From Hyphomicrobiales bacterium (lineage in GTDB: Bacteria; Pseudomonadota; Alphaproteobacteria; Rhizobiales; Beijerinckiaceae): DNA of 64,000 bases. Under the pieces are notes generated by a model, which saw nothing but the letters and a program-made list of their open reading frames with translations, did no database searches and was not told where the DNA came from. Made by a program: the position numbers and the translations under genes. This document shows, in pieces, positions 63,432 to 64,000 of the stretch (its first letter is position 1; each line of letters starts with the position of its first letter). Where the stretch lies: positions 26,970 through 90,969 of the forward strand of contig JAIXTP010000017.1 in the NCBI GenBank assembly GCA_027483895.1. Reading direction: 5' to 3'.

Positions 63432-64000
63432 ATGCGGGCGCTCCCGATCCTTTTCATCTACTCGATTTTTTTCGTCGCGCCGGCCGCCATCGCCGCGGCC
63501 CAGACCGCGGATCGACGAGATTTCTACGACGGTTTCCCATCCAACGCCGCGGAGCGAAGGCTGCAGGCCCGCGGCTTCGGGCCCCCCGGCAATGCCGCCG
63601 AACGGGTGTTCGGCGATGTGCTCGATCTCCTGATGGCGATGCCCGAAGACGAAGCGTGGTTCGCCTATGTCTTCGGCATTTCCGAACGACTGGCCTTGGT
63701 TCTGGAGGACCAAGACACTTCGGCCTTGCTCACCTCGGCCTATCGCGCGGCCCTTGCGGCGGTTCCCTGCGGTCCCGGAATGGTCCGGATCAAGGACGAC
63801 CCGAAGGGTCTTGTGCCTTCATCACGATACCGATGCTCTGCGACGACAGCACGCGGGGGCGCTATTTCAAGACGCTCCGCACCGCGGAGCGCGTCGTCGT
63901 CTTCCGGGAACTGATGGTGGACGTCCGCATGGTTCTCGAGGACGGCCTCTGGAAGATCGACGGCACGCTCTGCACGGCCGGCGAGGCCAAGGGCTTGGCG
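63432..64000 (+). pseudogene. Secreted hypothetical protein, apparently frameshifted; runs off window
   Basis: The gene starts MRALPILFIYSIFFVAPAAI, a good Sec signal peptide ending near AAAQT. The first frame reads sensibly to about residue 125 (FAYVFGISERLALVLEDQDT) and then turns into low-complexity Ser/Arg before a stop at 63912-63914. From 63809 the frame shifted by a one-base deletion stays open to the window edge and reads as normal protein (CAFITIPMLCDDSTRGRYFK; VVVFRELMVDVRMVLEDGLW). One missing base near 63807-63809 explains both. It is either a real frameshift mutation or a sequencing error. No family is recognised; it resembles Rap1a-type small exported proteins in size and Cys placement only loosely. 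Confidence 0.55.

Overview
The window is high-GC DNA from an alphaproteobacterium, most likely a member of the Hyphomicrobiales (Rhizobiales). The evidence is the gene content of the right half: ruvC-ruvA-ruvB, yebC, zapA followed by a 6S RNA, tkt-gap-pgk-fba, a DUF1192 gene beside rcdA (DUF1465), rpmE, trcR (DUF1013), and pal-cpoB-tilS-ftsH-glmM. I cannot name the species.

Positions 1 to 35.4 kb form one almost gapless non-flagellar type III secretion (T3SS, injectisome) locus. Reading the minus strand from right to left, the first block is sctC-S-T-U-N-O-P-Q(split)-R. A translocon block with its own candidate promoter follows: an SycD-type chaperone, SctE and SctB. Next come three chaperone-like genes, two probable substrates, the export gate sctV, and a four-gene module that contains an ExbB/MotA-like channel and two ExbD/MotB-like single-helix proteins. 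A plus-strand block (9.35-13.5 kb) then carries a small gene, a tandem pair of large paralogous proteins and a gene with a weak SctX-like pattern. The last minus-strand block is sctD-W-chaperone-TPR-I-J-K-L, two class-I-like chaperones and a probable effector that runs off the left edge. The needle gene sctF with two small helper genes is on the plus strand at 34.4-35.4 kb and ends in a strong terminator.

Positions 35.4 to 64 kb are housekeeping. The order is the Holliday-junction genes, yebC/ymdB, ygfA-6S RNA-zapA, lower glycolysis/Calvin-type enzymes, cell-cycle factors (rcdA, trcR), an ABC exporter, a second MotA-like plus OmpA-like pair, an inositol-monophosphatase-family gene, a ThiE-family gene, pal, an Abi/HEPN-type gene, cpoB, tilS, ftsH and glmM. 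Three copies of a palindromic intergenic repeat follow the 3' ends of fba, the ABC transporter gene and glmM. The last gene at the right edge appears frameshifted. I saw no tRNA, rRNA, CRISPR array, transposase or integrase.

The most unusual points are these. The T3SS locus has an embedded ion-channel-motor-like module (13.5-15.7 kb). Its secretin has a GspD-type (type II secretion) domain order and a lipobox. Two large tandem paralogues of no family I know sit in the divergent block. SctD is about twice the usual size. The needle protein is long and has two dedicated small partners. All functions are inferred from sequence patterns recognised by eye; no database search was run.
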